A stretch of 64,000 nt of DNA from Dysidea avara (taxonomy: Eukaryota; Porifera; Demospongiae; Dictyoceratida; Dysideidae). The position numbers and the translations under genes are program-made. The stretch covers positions 2,220,001-2,284,000 of the forward strand of contig NC_089274.1 in the NCBI RefSeq assembly GCF_963678975.1. The letters run 5' to 3'. Under the pieces are notes generated by a model. That model was given only the letters and a program-made list of their open reading frames with translations, searched no databases and had not been told where the DNA came from. Positions 54,616-64,000 of the stretch are shown here, piece by piece; the first letter of the stretch is position 1, and the number at the start of each line of letters is the position of its first letter.

Positions 54616-55790
54616 AAGCAGGGTGATTTTTTTTGTAGCTGACCTCTCTGCAAGGTGATCCTTCTAGCTGATCTCTCTACCGGATGACTTATTTGTAGCT
54701 GAACTCTCTACAGGGTGATTTGTTTGTAGCTGAACTCTCTACAAGGTAACTTCTTCTAGCTGATCTTTCTACAGGGTGATTCGTTTGTAGCCAAATTCTC
54801 TACAGGGCAATTTGTTTGCAGCTGAACTCTGTACATGGTAGTTTCTTTGTAGCTGAACTCTCTACAATGTAACTTCTTCTAGCTGAACTCTCTACAGGGT
54901 GATTTGTTTGTAGCTGAACTCTCTACAAAGTAACTTCTTCTAGCTGATCTTTCTACAAGGTGATTTGTCTGTAGCTGAATTCTCTACAGGGCAATTTGTT
55001 TGCTGCTGAACTCTCTACATGGTAGTTTCTTTGTAGCTGAACTCTCTACAATGTAACTTCTTCTAGCTGAACTCTCTACAGGGTGACTTGTTTGTAGCTG
55101 AACCCTCTACAGGGTGATTTGTTTGTAGCTGAACTCTCTGCAAGGTAACTTCTTCTAGCTGATCTTTCTACAGGGTGATTTGTTTGTAGCTGAATTCTCT
55201 ACAGGGCGATTTGTTTGCTGCTGAACTCTCTACATGGTAGTTTCTTTGTAGCTGAACTCTCTACAATGTAACTTCTTCTAGCTGAACTCTCTACAGGGTG
55301 ACTTGTTTCTAGCTGATCTCTGTACAGGGTGACTTGTTCCTAGCTGAACTCTCTACAAGTGATTTGTTTGCAGCTGAACTCTCTTACATGGTGGTTTCTT
55401 TGTAGCTGAACTCTCTACAAAGTGACTTCTTCTAGCTGATCTATCTACAGGATGACTTGTTTCTAACTGAACTCTCTACAGTGTGATCTGTTCATAGCGG
55501 AACTTTCTACTGGGTGATTTGTTTGCAGCTAAACTCTTTGCATGATTGTTTCTTTGTAACTGAACTCTCTACAAGGTAACTTCTTCTAGCTGATCTCTCT
55601 ACAGGGCAATTTGTTTGTAGCTGAATTCTCTACAGGGTGATTTATTTGAGCTGAACTCTCTACATGATGGCTTCTTTGTAGCTGAACTCTCTATTAGGTA
55701 CCTTCTTCTAGCTGATCTGACTACAGGGTGACTTGTTTGTAGCTGAATTCCCTACAGAATAACTTGCAATGCAATATAACTAAATGCAGC
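54616..55790. repeat. Array B of ~31-bp monomers
   Basis: About 37 monomers with the same CTGAACTCTCTACA core and the same sub-types as array A. A repeated block containing ACATGGTAGTTTCTTTGTAG and ACAATGTAACTTCTTCTAG appears three times (54835, 55015, 55225), indicating local higher-order duplication. Confidence 0.9.
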
Positions 55791-55978
55791 TGAATGCTTT
55801 ATTAGGGTAACTGTTCTATTAGATTATCTCAATCTCGCATTTGCTGCACGTAGTTGCCTTTCGAATCATAACTCAGTGATTTGTAATCCGATTCTTCTGT
55901 ACTACTGCAAGAACTTTTTATGATGATTATTCCAGTTACATACTGATTTTCAGCTCGTTGCTCTAAGCGGTTTGCCTG

Positions 55979-56364
55979 TAGTCTCGTGCCCAGACCGCTT
56001 TTTTTTCTTTTTGTGTGGGGGCGGTGAAAAAAAGGGTCTGGTGGATCTCCAATACATTTTTTGTGCAGCCGGATCTACAACTTTTGGGAATCGTTGATTA
56101 GTGGTGATGAATAGCAAAGGCTTGTTAATGAAGCAACAATAGGAAATACGGCGCGCGTACCCAAGGATGCAGCCTTGCCAAGCAAACGCGCGCCGTATTT
56201 CCTATTGTTGCTTCGTTAACAAGCCTTTGCTATTCATCACCACTAATCAACGATCCCCAAAAGTTGTAGATCCGGCTGCACAAAAAATGTATTGGAGATC
56301 CACCAGACCCTTTTTTTCGCCGCCCCCACACAAAAAGAAAAAAAGCGGTCTGGGCACGAGACTA
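55979..56364. mobile_element. 386-bp near-perfect foldback nested in copy B
   Basis: TAGTCTCGTGCCCAGACCGC is inverted at the right end. The arms match almost throughout (about 170 bp each) around a centre near 56172. Identical 9-bp flanks GTTTGCCTG (55970-55978 and 56365-56373) interrupt a sequence that is continuous in copy A. Confidence 0.9.
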
Positions 56365-57393
56365 GTTTGCCTGGTAGACACGAAAACTATAGTACGTTCA
56401 CGTTGAGCTGGATCCTCAAAAACATTTAATAACTCATGGATGCAATTACACATGATCTTGAAATTTGGCTCATTTGTAGTACTGCTTGATCCGCTAAAAA
56501 TATTTCGAAATCTTTTTGTTCAAATTTTTGACATAATATTTACGGCCAATCAAAATTTTCTCAATACAATTCCTATGGGGAAGCCATATAAGTGCAGTGT
56601 CCATTACAGCCCTTTCCCGAACTTGTGATGGAGCCAAACCGTACATGTCTGTTGTTGACACCTTTGCTGTTACCAATAATCATCTTGTTGGCTGAAATGT
56701 TAACTCTGTTGAGATAAAATCCACTTTTAATTTTTAGCTGTTTTTCAGGATTCAGCTCAACGTGAACATACTATAATAGTTTTTTTATTCATAAAAATCG
56801 ATCGCGTAATTTTGACACAGGTTGGGTTTTATGTCATATCTCCGTGGTCTTTATCCCGATTTCTTTCAAACCACAAAAAGGCACTCCTACGATGGTTGCT
56901 CCATCTACATATCAATTTTCAACTGATTCCTCCAAGGGGTTTACCCTGTAGGCGTGACAGACCTTCGACTTTATTTTACACAAATAATCGGTCATAACTC
57001 CGTGAATGTTCATCGGATTCCTACCAAAGTCGGTACGGAGATCCGCCTTAATGAGCCCTTTAAGTGTGCCAAATTTCAGCCCAATCCGAGCACGCATTCA
57101 TGTTTTATGGTGAATTTTGCGAAGTGTACGAAATGAAGAAGATGAAGAAGAAAAAAACGAAGAAATTAAAACGAAATTTTGTTCGCTCGTATCTCGGAAA
57201 TGGCTGGAGCGATTTTCTTCAAATTTGGTATGTAGACTCCCCTAACTGGGCGGCACGTCTCTAGCAAATTTGGTTCCAATCGGATAAGGGATCACAGAGC
57301 TACATAGGTGTGAAAATTGCGTTTTCTTTCTTTCTTCCTGTTAATATACTCACGGTGTGGCGCGCCGGCTTCTTGGGCCGACACACGATTGAT

Positions 57394-58127
57394 ATAGGAA
57401 ATTAATCAATAAATATAACTGATGTGTAACTATAAATGACAGTTTTTATATAATTCAGCCAAGGCCGTCTTCCATTTTAGAGTATACACACAATATAATA
57501 CATACTGAGACATTTCTACCAGTACAATTGCATGTAAATTATTGTAATACAATGTTATAGGGTATTATTAATCCATATTTGTAATTTAGGTAGCTACTGT
57601 ACTATGTGCATACATGTGATCATTGTTTTGTCCATAAATATGTAATTTCCAATGATTTGAGCCATACAATTCTGAAAATGTTGTCAGCATCTGGGGGGCT
57701 GTGCCCCCCAGACCCCCTGCCAGTGAGTCCACCTTCCACCTCAGCACCCCTGCTGAAATATCTTCCTACAACTCTGGATAATATGGTGGCTTGAAACTGC
57801 AATTTCTACAAACTGTACATGTCCCCTTAAATGCAAACTATGTATGTGTACTTTTTGAAATGTGATTATTGCTAGAAAATGTGCCATTTTCAGACATAAT
57901 AACTACCATGATACAAACTTTGTTAAAATAATCACACACAATTAATTTTATTGTGCTGGTTTGCATGGCTGGTGCATGCAATACTAAGGCAACAAGAATC
58001 CATCTCATAGTTAACAAGTTTTGTGAAAAGCCAGATTGAACACACTTATCTACAATTAGACATTGTTTCATAATGTAGAATAATGATTACCTCTAGTGAC
58101 AATAGGTAATTAAAACTTATCATCTGG
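57394..58127. other. No gene recognised
   Basis: A GGGGGGCTGTGCCCCCCAGA segment at about 57690 is an end-like piece of a non-autonomous element, resembling 9930 and 20710. The rest is AT-rich and unassigned. Confidence 0.4.
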
Positions 58128-58530
58128 TTAATGCTTGTTTGAAGTACACAGAACTTCACATTTTGAAGGATTCAGTTTCATTTGCCAGAGGTTGCAGTGA
58201 CAAATAAAGTCCAAGTCGGTTTGCAAAGTCTCACAATCCTCAATAGATCTGATTGTCTTATACAAAGTCACATCATCAGCAAAAATTTTGACTTCAGTAT
58301 TCACAATGCTGGAAATATCATTAATGTATAAAATGAATAGCAATGGACCCAAGATAGATCCTTGTGGCACCCCAGATGATACTTTGCACCAATTAGAGGA
58401 TTTACCATTGATTACAACTCTTTGACAACGAGAGGTAAGAAATGCATGGAACCATTGTAACAATGCACCTCAAATTCCAGTTAACTCAAAAGCCACTCAT
58501 GAGGTACTCAATCAAAGGCCTTGGAATATG
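58128..58530 (-). pseudogene. LINE reverse transcriptase fragment
   Basis: The minus-strand frame (58128-58463) contains SGVPQGSILGPLLFILYIND, then KIFADDVTLY (catalytic FADD) and KLNPSKCEVL, the central and C-terminal RT blocks of Jockey/CR1-type LINEs. Upstream to about 58530 the preceding block (AFD, VPHEWLLS) continues in broken frames. Both ends are missing, so it is a dead fragment. It may be the same family as 62500-63480. Confidence 0.85.
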
Positions 58531-59796
58531 TTTTATACTATCTCCCTACAGTAACTATATACTTGTGTAGAATTTGAAATACCTGTCCACGGAAGGTACT
58601 GTGATGTTATATAGCCTATAATAGTAAGGGTTATAATGTATTCAATTTTACAGGAGCATATTTGTTTTCCTGGGGTTCCAGAAACCCCTTTAACTTGTTA
58701 GCATGCAGCAGGAACACCAAACTATCATAGTTTGGCAGCACAAACATACAGAACAAATGGGAACAGGGAAGGCATACAGTATAGGTACAGTGTATTAGGA
58801 ACTTACATATACATTGATGGATTAACTAATAAGGCAGAACAAGTATATATTGAAAATGTTAACCTTTATAAAGATCAAGATAGTCACTCTAATAGAGCAG
58901 TCAAAATTACTCTAATATAGAACATTGATAGTGGAACACATGCAGGTTGATTCACTTCGTGGTCATGTGATACTGTTAAATATATTATATCAAAAGCACA
59001 GAACGAATTAAATTTGCCTTATTTATATCACTGGAATAAGCTATTGCAGTTGAGACTGAATCTGCTGTGTCAGTGTCTGCAGCTACTACAACTTTAAATG
59101 GTAAATTATGGCTATATCAGGGGAATGACAATTTCCTCTTACCTAAAATTTTAAATGAATTTCCCCTTACCTAAAATTTGAAATGACAGCAACAATGCCA
59201 CACACAATTGTCAAAAATGTCATTGTATTTAATCTCAATTCTTCAGACTTTCTAGGTTAAACTTATTAATTTATGATGTATTTAACTTTAAAACACTCTC
59301 ACATTTACCCCCATCAGACAGTCTAACAACAATTAAATTTTTAAAAAAACAAAAACAATCTCACTTAAAAATTGTATGCAATTTCCAAGAGCCTAATTTA
59401 AACAATTTGCTAGATAAAGTAAATAAGTTTGCTTTCAAAATAACATGCACATGCAGCCATCAAATTTACTCTCAAATTTAATCCATTCCTGCTTTCAGAA
59501 TATCATGACACTGAACAAAAATCACTCTCAGATCATTAATTGCAGGATGCCTGATTTAAGCATTTCCTTTTCAGTTTTTGAGAACTGATAGCCTACATAG
59601 TTAGCACCCACAGATTTAATCAGCTCAGGGAGTCTAAACTTAACACACAAAGGGCAGCAAGGTACTCCTGCATGCATGGTAAACTGTAATAATGCATCAT
59701 TTCCTGCTCTGCTGATCTTCATAAGTATACACATCACAACTTGTAACAAATTAAATCCTTTAATGGCTTCTATAAGTAATATATGTCAAGAGGAGT
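58531..59796. other. No gene; one motif cluster
   Basis: Two copies of the dispersed motif lie at 58881-58925. AAACCCC-type element-end text lies at about 58675. Nothing coding is supported. Confidence 0.4.
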
Positions 59797-60993
59797 GGGT
59801 ATATCCATTCACTGGACTGGTTTAATGGACTGGACTATACTGGACTCACATAAAATTTGTTCAAACACCTTATTCAACCACTAAAATTTAATGTGTAAGT
59901 ACAATACCACACATGGAGCGAGGGGTATATTTAATGGTATATAACTTTGGTTTGAATTCTTGTTACACTTAGCTACTGTATTTTTGTGTAACCTTACCTC
60001 TCTGAAAGTGAGCACATTGGGAAGCAATTCTTTCTTAAATGTAACACTGTGCACTCGTTTCTATTTACAAACATCATAAACCAAGAGGCCAGCAAAGCTA
60101 AAATGAATTCACAGAATTTCTAAGTTACATAATGTAGTAATATGTGATTGTAGTTGTATGTTATATTATGTGGTTGTTAATGTGTGGTTGTAGCTATAGT
60201 TTCTTAATGTATTATGGTTTGTTGTAAAAGTTTCATATTGTTCTATTGTTGTAGCTGAACTATATCTGTATGCTATTGTTTGATTATAGTTATTGTCTAA
60301 GTAAAGCTGAGAGAAGACACGTGTAGCTAGCTAGCTAGCTAGGCGTCACATAGCCAGATATTACACATAATGTAATTGCATGGTGTAAAAAGTATATTAT
60401 TGTGTGCTAATTTACTAGAGAAGACAGACAGATGTGTTAACAGGGCACAGTGCTTGTATCATTGCTAGCAAGAGTAAATAATGGAAGAGAGAGTATCCAA
60501 CTGCCATATACTGCATCAAAAATGAGCACATCAAGTAGAGAAGCCATCCTGTAGTGCTGTCAAAGTAAGTGTTGAATGAGGGAATAAACACCTTCTAGCT
60601 CAGACAGTTTGACTTCAAATCATGCCTGCACTTTAAACAGACTGAGCTAGCAGGTGTTTATTACTTCATTCAACGCTTTCTTTGAAAGCACTACAGGATG
60701 GCTTCTCTACTTGACATGCTCATTTTTGATGCAGTATATGGCAGTTGGATACTCTCTCTTCCATTATTTACTCTTGTTGCTAGCAGTAGGCAAATTGTTT
60801 TCGATAACAAACTGCACTATAAAGTTTTAGTGCATCAATTTACAAGTTTTATGTCTCATGGTGAATGGTGTCAATTTCTAAAACACTTTTTGTGGTTAAG
60901 TCTGGCTATAAAAGACAAGAAAACAAACAAACAAAAAGAACTTGAATCCAGTAATCCAGTCTAGTAGTCCAATCCAGTGAATGGATACACCCC
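59797..60993. mobile_element. Foldback/MULE-like element with 9-bp target duplication
   Basis: The left end GGGTATATCCATTCACTGG and reversed right end GGGTGTATCCATTCACTGG are inverted repeats, followed inward by GGACTGG-type iterations as in 19196-19920. The flanks AAGAGGAGT (59788-59796 and 60994-61002) are identical 9-mers. The 1.2-kb interior contains a 325-bp palindrome and no transposase motif. Confidence 0.85.
60462..60786. repeat. 325-bp palindrome nested in the preceding element
   Basis: The left arm from TTGCTAGCAAGAGTAAATAA and the right arm ending TTACTCTTGTTGCTAGCA are inverted copies of about 155 bp, centred near 60625. Confidence 0.9.
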
Positions 60994-61002
60994 AAGAGGA
61001 GT

Positions 61003-62048
61003 AATATATGTCAAGAGGGCACTAATTAAAAGGCATCATAGTCACTACTAGAATAGCCTCATGAAGGCTGGCACTGTAGCTCTTATAAGCAGTGAAGTAC
61101 CTGGATAATTAAGATCACTCTATGAACAGCTATACACACCTGATCAACAAGATACTCATCTTGGCAGTAAAGACAATACCAGTTCTTACTTATCATTGGT
61201 ATCATTTAAATGAATTTGTCACACTGATCATCTTGGTAAGGCTGGTTGGGTTTTCTTCATCATCAAAACTACAAGAAAGTGCACAATTCCAGCCTGAAAA
61301 TAAGTGCATGTCATCAGTCATTACAATTCGAAAAATGTCATCTAACTGTATTGATGGAAAATGATTTAAATAACTTGTATACTAAGGATGTCCTCTTGTG
61401 TTTGTCCAACTTCTTGATGTATTTGCCATGTATGATATTGTATGCCGTGTCATTGGTTAAATGCTTTATCAGGTTCAAAGGTAGATATGAGAGGAGCCCA
61501 TGCAGGCTAACAAGAATGATGTATAGACAAAATGTGCTATGGGAATTATGCTCCAATTTTCCTTCCACATTAGCTACTCTATTTCAAATTTCTTTCAAAA
61601 CACTGATCTGTCTTCATTCAATTTTATTATTTTATGCTCATCTAGCTTTCTGTTGTTATTCCAGCTGCAATAATTATTTGTACTTCACATTACCAATCAG
61701 CTGCATGCATGTTAAGCTAGTTTTGGTCCTATACAAAATGCAATAAGCATGCACCTCATTGGCTGTAGTTTGAGCTGCAGCATGCTGCATTGTAAATGTG
61801 TGGCCATTGTTACAATTGTGTGTTATTTGAAAATTTTAACCTCCAATAAAGACATCAGTGTACTGTAGCTACCTATAATTGCATGAAATTTTAGGGTTTC
61901 AACTAGGTCTCAGAACCTATGGCAAGTAAGCAAGCAAACATCACCAGCAGTACTAGCAGCAGTAGCTATAGATAGCAGCAGCAGCAGCACAGCATGTAAA
62001 AGCAAGCAAGAGGATAGAGAATAAAAGCTATGTTCCATCACGTGTTTT
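61003..62048. other. No gene recognised
   Basis: A 166-codon plus frame at 61246-61746 shows no family motif and no coding-like bias, and was not accepted. (CAG)n-like AGCAGCAGCAGC lies at about 61975. Nothing else is supported. Confidence 0.4.
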
Positions 62049-62143
62049 ATTAGTCTGGTCGGGCGCGCGAAACTAGCGAGCCACCTCTATACCTCTTCTG
62101 GTGGGCGCGTTCGCAAGTAGTGAGGGCGGGCGCCATCAGACTA
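62049..62143. mobile_element. Short TAGTCT-terminal foldback
   Basis: TAGTCTGGTCGGGCGCGC faces GGGCGGGCGCCATCAGACTA. The ends resemble those of 37623-37731, 55979-56364 and 63530-63898. It lies about 100 bp upstream of the dispanin-like exon, in an unusually GC-rich patch. Confidence 0.5.
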
Positions 62144-62241
62144 GGAGTTAGTTACCAATACCAGGCCAATACACAAGAGTAGTATGTAGTCCCTAGAGTG
62201 AACTGTATTACTGATAGACTGACAGCTGAAGAAAACTTACA

Positions 62242-62347
62242 ATGTTGAAGTCCGTTCACACTGAAAATTCTCCTCCGCCATACACTCCCCAATCCTCAAC
62301 TTACAGTCCAGTAATCAAGTACGGGACGATCGACCAGCCTCCAGCTT
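62242..62347 (+). CDS. First exon of a second dispanin-family gene (continues off window)
   Basis: The ATG at 62242 opens 35 codons plus one base before the donor GTGAGT, the same phase and donor as exon 1 of the gene at 32843. The peptide carries SPPPYTPQSSTY and KYGT, paralleling SPPPYNPQFSTY and QYGT in the first gene; the N-terminal few residues and C-terminal end differ. The remaining exons would lie beyond 64000 or have been lost. The exon might also be a retained piece of a partial duplication. Nucleotide similarity extends into the start of the intron (GTGAGTTT). Confidence 0.8.
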
Positions 62348-62499
62348 GTGAGTTTATCATGATAACTTAATCATAATATAGTAGGCCTACTTAATCTTGC
62401 TGTTATTGTGTTAATAGTGTAAGTTTTACATGCCAGACGTTATTAATGCATGCATCCTACGAATAACAAACAAGATAAACACCATTTACTTACCACATT

Positions 62500-63480
62500 G
62501 ACAGCTCTACAATCCGAGAAGTCACTCATGCTAAATATCTAGGCAATGGCGGATCCAGGATGGGGCATTTGGGGCAAATGCCCCCCCCGCCCTTCAAGAA
62601 ATTGCATACAAGATCGAGATACTCTAATAGAGCAGTCAATTACTCTAATAAAGCAGTCACAATGTTCATGAGGCAGTGTAGCTTACCTATGAAGCTATAA
62701 ATAGGATTTTATTTTACATAACAGACGTGATATAGTTGGTAAGGATAACTAGCTATTATTGTCGTGACCTTTTTTTTTTTTTTTTTTTTTGGTCTTCAAC
62801 TGGTTTTCAGCAATTTTTTTTGGTTTTCAACTGTTTTTCAGAAAGGTCCCCCCCCCCCCCCCCCCCATCTTTCCAAACTCTGGATCCACCCCTGCTAGGT
62901 GTAGTCATTGATCAACATCTTAACTGGAACGAACTCACAAAACAAGCTGCTAGTAAAGCCACCAGAATTAATGTATTCCTACATCGTAATCTTTATCAAT
63001 GCCCTCCCACAATTAAATGTAATATTTATAAAGCAATGGTTCACCCTATTATGGGGTATGCTTCCTCAGTCTGGGACCCACACACATGTGTTAACATTAA
63101 TCAAATAGAAGCTGTATAGAGATCTGCCACAAGAATGTGCTATAAAGACTTTTCTAGATTCTCCAGTGTTTCCACAATGTTAACTGATCTTAATCTACCC
63201 ACCCTGCAGAGCAGAAGGAAAAAATTGAAATTACAAATGCTGTATAAAATCATTCATCGTTTAACTGATATTCCAGATGATTCGTTCCCTCCTTTTTACG
63301 AAGTGGCTATTTTAATCAACTAAATACTAGAATGGACAGTTTTAAATTTTCCTTCTTCCCTTCAGTGATTTAACTATGGAATAATCTACCCCAGCACATT
63401 GTTAGCTAACGCTCCCACATACACTGAGTTTTGTAATGATTTGGACACTTTTATAATTACACCTGTACATTATACATGAT
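62500..63480 (+). pseudogene. LINE RT C-terminal fragment, split by a MITE
   Basis: On the left, TREVTHAKYLG-type text ends in CTAGG at 62543. After the MITE, LGVVIDQHLNWNELTKQ continues from 62895 and goes on with KCNIYKAMVHPIMGYASSVW and, after a stop at 63117, RKKLKLQMLYKIIH. The GVxID..LxW block and the downstream region are typical of the region following RT in Jockey/CR1-type LINEs. An (AAT)n stretch at 63499-63514 may be the 3' tail. Confidence 0.8.
62544..62894. mobile_element. 351-bp MITE inserted in the LINE fragment
   Basis: The left end CAATGGCGGATCCAGG and reversed right end CAGGGGTGGATCCAG are inverted. The CTAGG flanks (62539-62543, 62895-62899) are identical, and joining them restores an uninterrupted LINE reading, so the 5-bp duplication is well supported. 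The interior has two copies of the dispersed motif (62611-62660) and long T and C runs. Confidence 0.85.
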
Positions 63481-63529
63481 TCCTGCACAGTACACAATAT
63501 AATAATAATAATAAAATCATGAGGCACTG

Positions 63530-63898
63530 TAGTCTCGCGCTGCCCGCCCTTCATGACCCTTACGTAATATTAAGCTCAAAAGCATCCAGACTTCCTACTG
63601 TAGCTGTTGGTCTTTCTCTTCGACTTTAGGGCACACGTCTAGTATAGTTACTGCATGGGAGTAGTCGACTTTAAGGGACGTGTCTAGTAGCTAGCTAGTT
63701 ACCACGAGTAGTCGACTTTAGGAGACACGTCTAGTAGTTTCCACGGGATTCCGGGTTCGAAACCCCATCGGCATTACACTTTTTTTTGTTTGTTTATGTC
63801 ACCTTTTTGGTTACCTTGTTTGTCTAAGTTTTATATAGGGATATGAAATAAGGTGAAAAGAGTGATACCCTATAGCTACGAAGGGCGGCGCGAGACTA
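63530..63898. mobile_element. TIR element with triple repeat and RNA polymerase III B-box-like sequence
   Basis: TAGTCTCGCGCTGCCCGCCC and GGGCGGCGCGAGACTA are inverted ends. The interior has three diverged ~55-bp units around CGACTTTAGG...CACGTCTAGTAG (63622-63745), followed by GGGTTCGAAACCCC, a good B-box-like sequence of tRNA genes, and a T run. No full tRNA cloverleaf forms, so a tRNA-derived SINE portion is only possible. The flanks do not show a clear duplication. Confidence 0.55.
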
Positions 63899-64000
63899 TT
63901 TGATAGTTCGAATTTCATTTCATTTTTATTTTATTGCTAATGCAGACACAAATGATGAACTATATTATATTATTTTATTTTATTCTGAATTTTATTCGAG

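Larger units (their letters stand above)
54191..57393 (+). mobile_element. Composite hairpin-plus-tandem-array element, copy B
   Basis: Same architecture and orientation as copy A: foldback 54191-54513; linker with CAGGAAGAAGAAAAGATGAA; monomer array 54616-55790; motif pair 55808-55838; and a tail ending TTCCTGTTAATATACTCACG. The tail is longer than in copy A because of a nested foldback (55979-56364) and extra sequence at about 56400-56830. After TACTCAC it reads GGTGTGGCGCGCCGGC with a matching GGGCCGACACAC, a possible terminal stem. No transposase is encoded. Confidence 0.7.

Noticed and set aside
61246..61746. 166-codon plus-strand ORF
   Set aside because: AT-rich, Phe/Leu/Cys-heavy composition and no family motif; overlapping frames are equally open.
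63735..63775. Possible tRNA gene at GGGTTCGAAACCCC
   Set aside because: The T-arm-like sequence lacks a good matching stem and there is no acceptor, D-arm or anticodon arm in place.

Overview
The window is AT-rich eukaryotic DNA with short, widely spaced exons, GT-AG introns and very dense transposon debris. The protein families and repeat style (a CD225/dispanin gene, an EGF-alliinase-type aminotransferase, Ty3 elements, large foldback elements) suggest an early-branching marine metazoan, most likely a demosponge. That assignment is inference; no species-diagnostic locus was recognised. Gene models below were built by hand from reading frame, splice sites and family motifs.

Host genes. (1) A minus-strand EGF-alliinase-like PLP enzyme (five exons, 5871-7966) with neither end found. 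(2) A possible minus-strand signal-peptide exon with a TACI/BCMA-like Cys pattern (17171-17304). (3) SNF8/VPS22 of ESCRT-II, minus strand, seven clear exons (26257-32654). (4) A CD225/dispanin (IFITM-like) gene, plus strand, four exons (32843-43247), head to head with SNF8 across 188 bp. (5) A paralogous first exon of a second dispanin gene (62242-62347) that runs off the window.

Mobile DNA fills most of the rest. A degenerate Ty3-type LTR element (11855-16124) abuts a fragment of an R2-like endonuclease retroelement. A very young Ty3-type element (43388-49782, minus strand) has LTRs that read as identical, and sits 137 bp past the dispanin stop codon. Two copies of an unusual composite element (2381-5722 and 54191-57393) combine a ~330-bp hairpin, a linker, a long array of ~31-bp monomers and a shared tail. 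Numerous foldback or terminal-inverted-repeat elements can be bounded by their target-site duplications: 9 bp (19196, 37623, 41063, 51005, 55979, 59797), 8 bp (1877, 35700), 5-7 bp (7115, 18357, 18526, 22843, 26824, 62544), TA (31083, 39127) and TTAA-like (38470). LINE fragments lie at 58128 and 62500, and a reverse transcriptase carrying a Tudor-like insertion occupies the left edge.

A 19-bp motif, TACTCTAATAGAGCAGTCA, and its variants recur at about 14 places, usually inside these elements. No rRNA, tRNA, CRISPR array or bacterial-type operon was seen.
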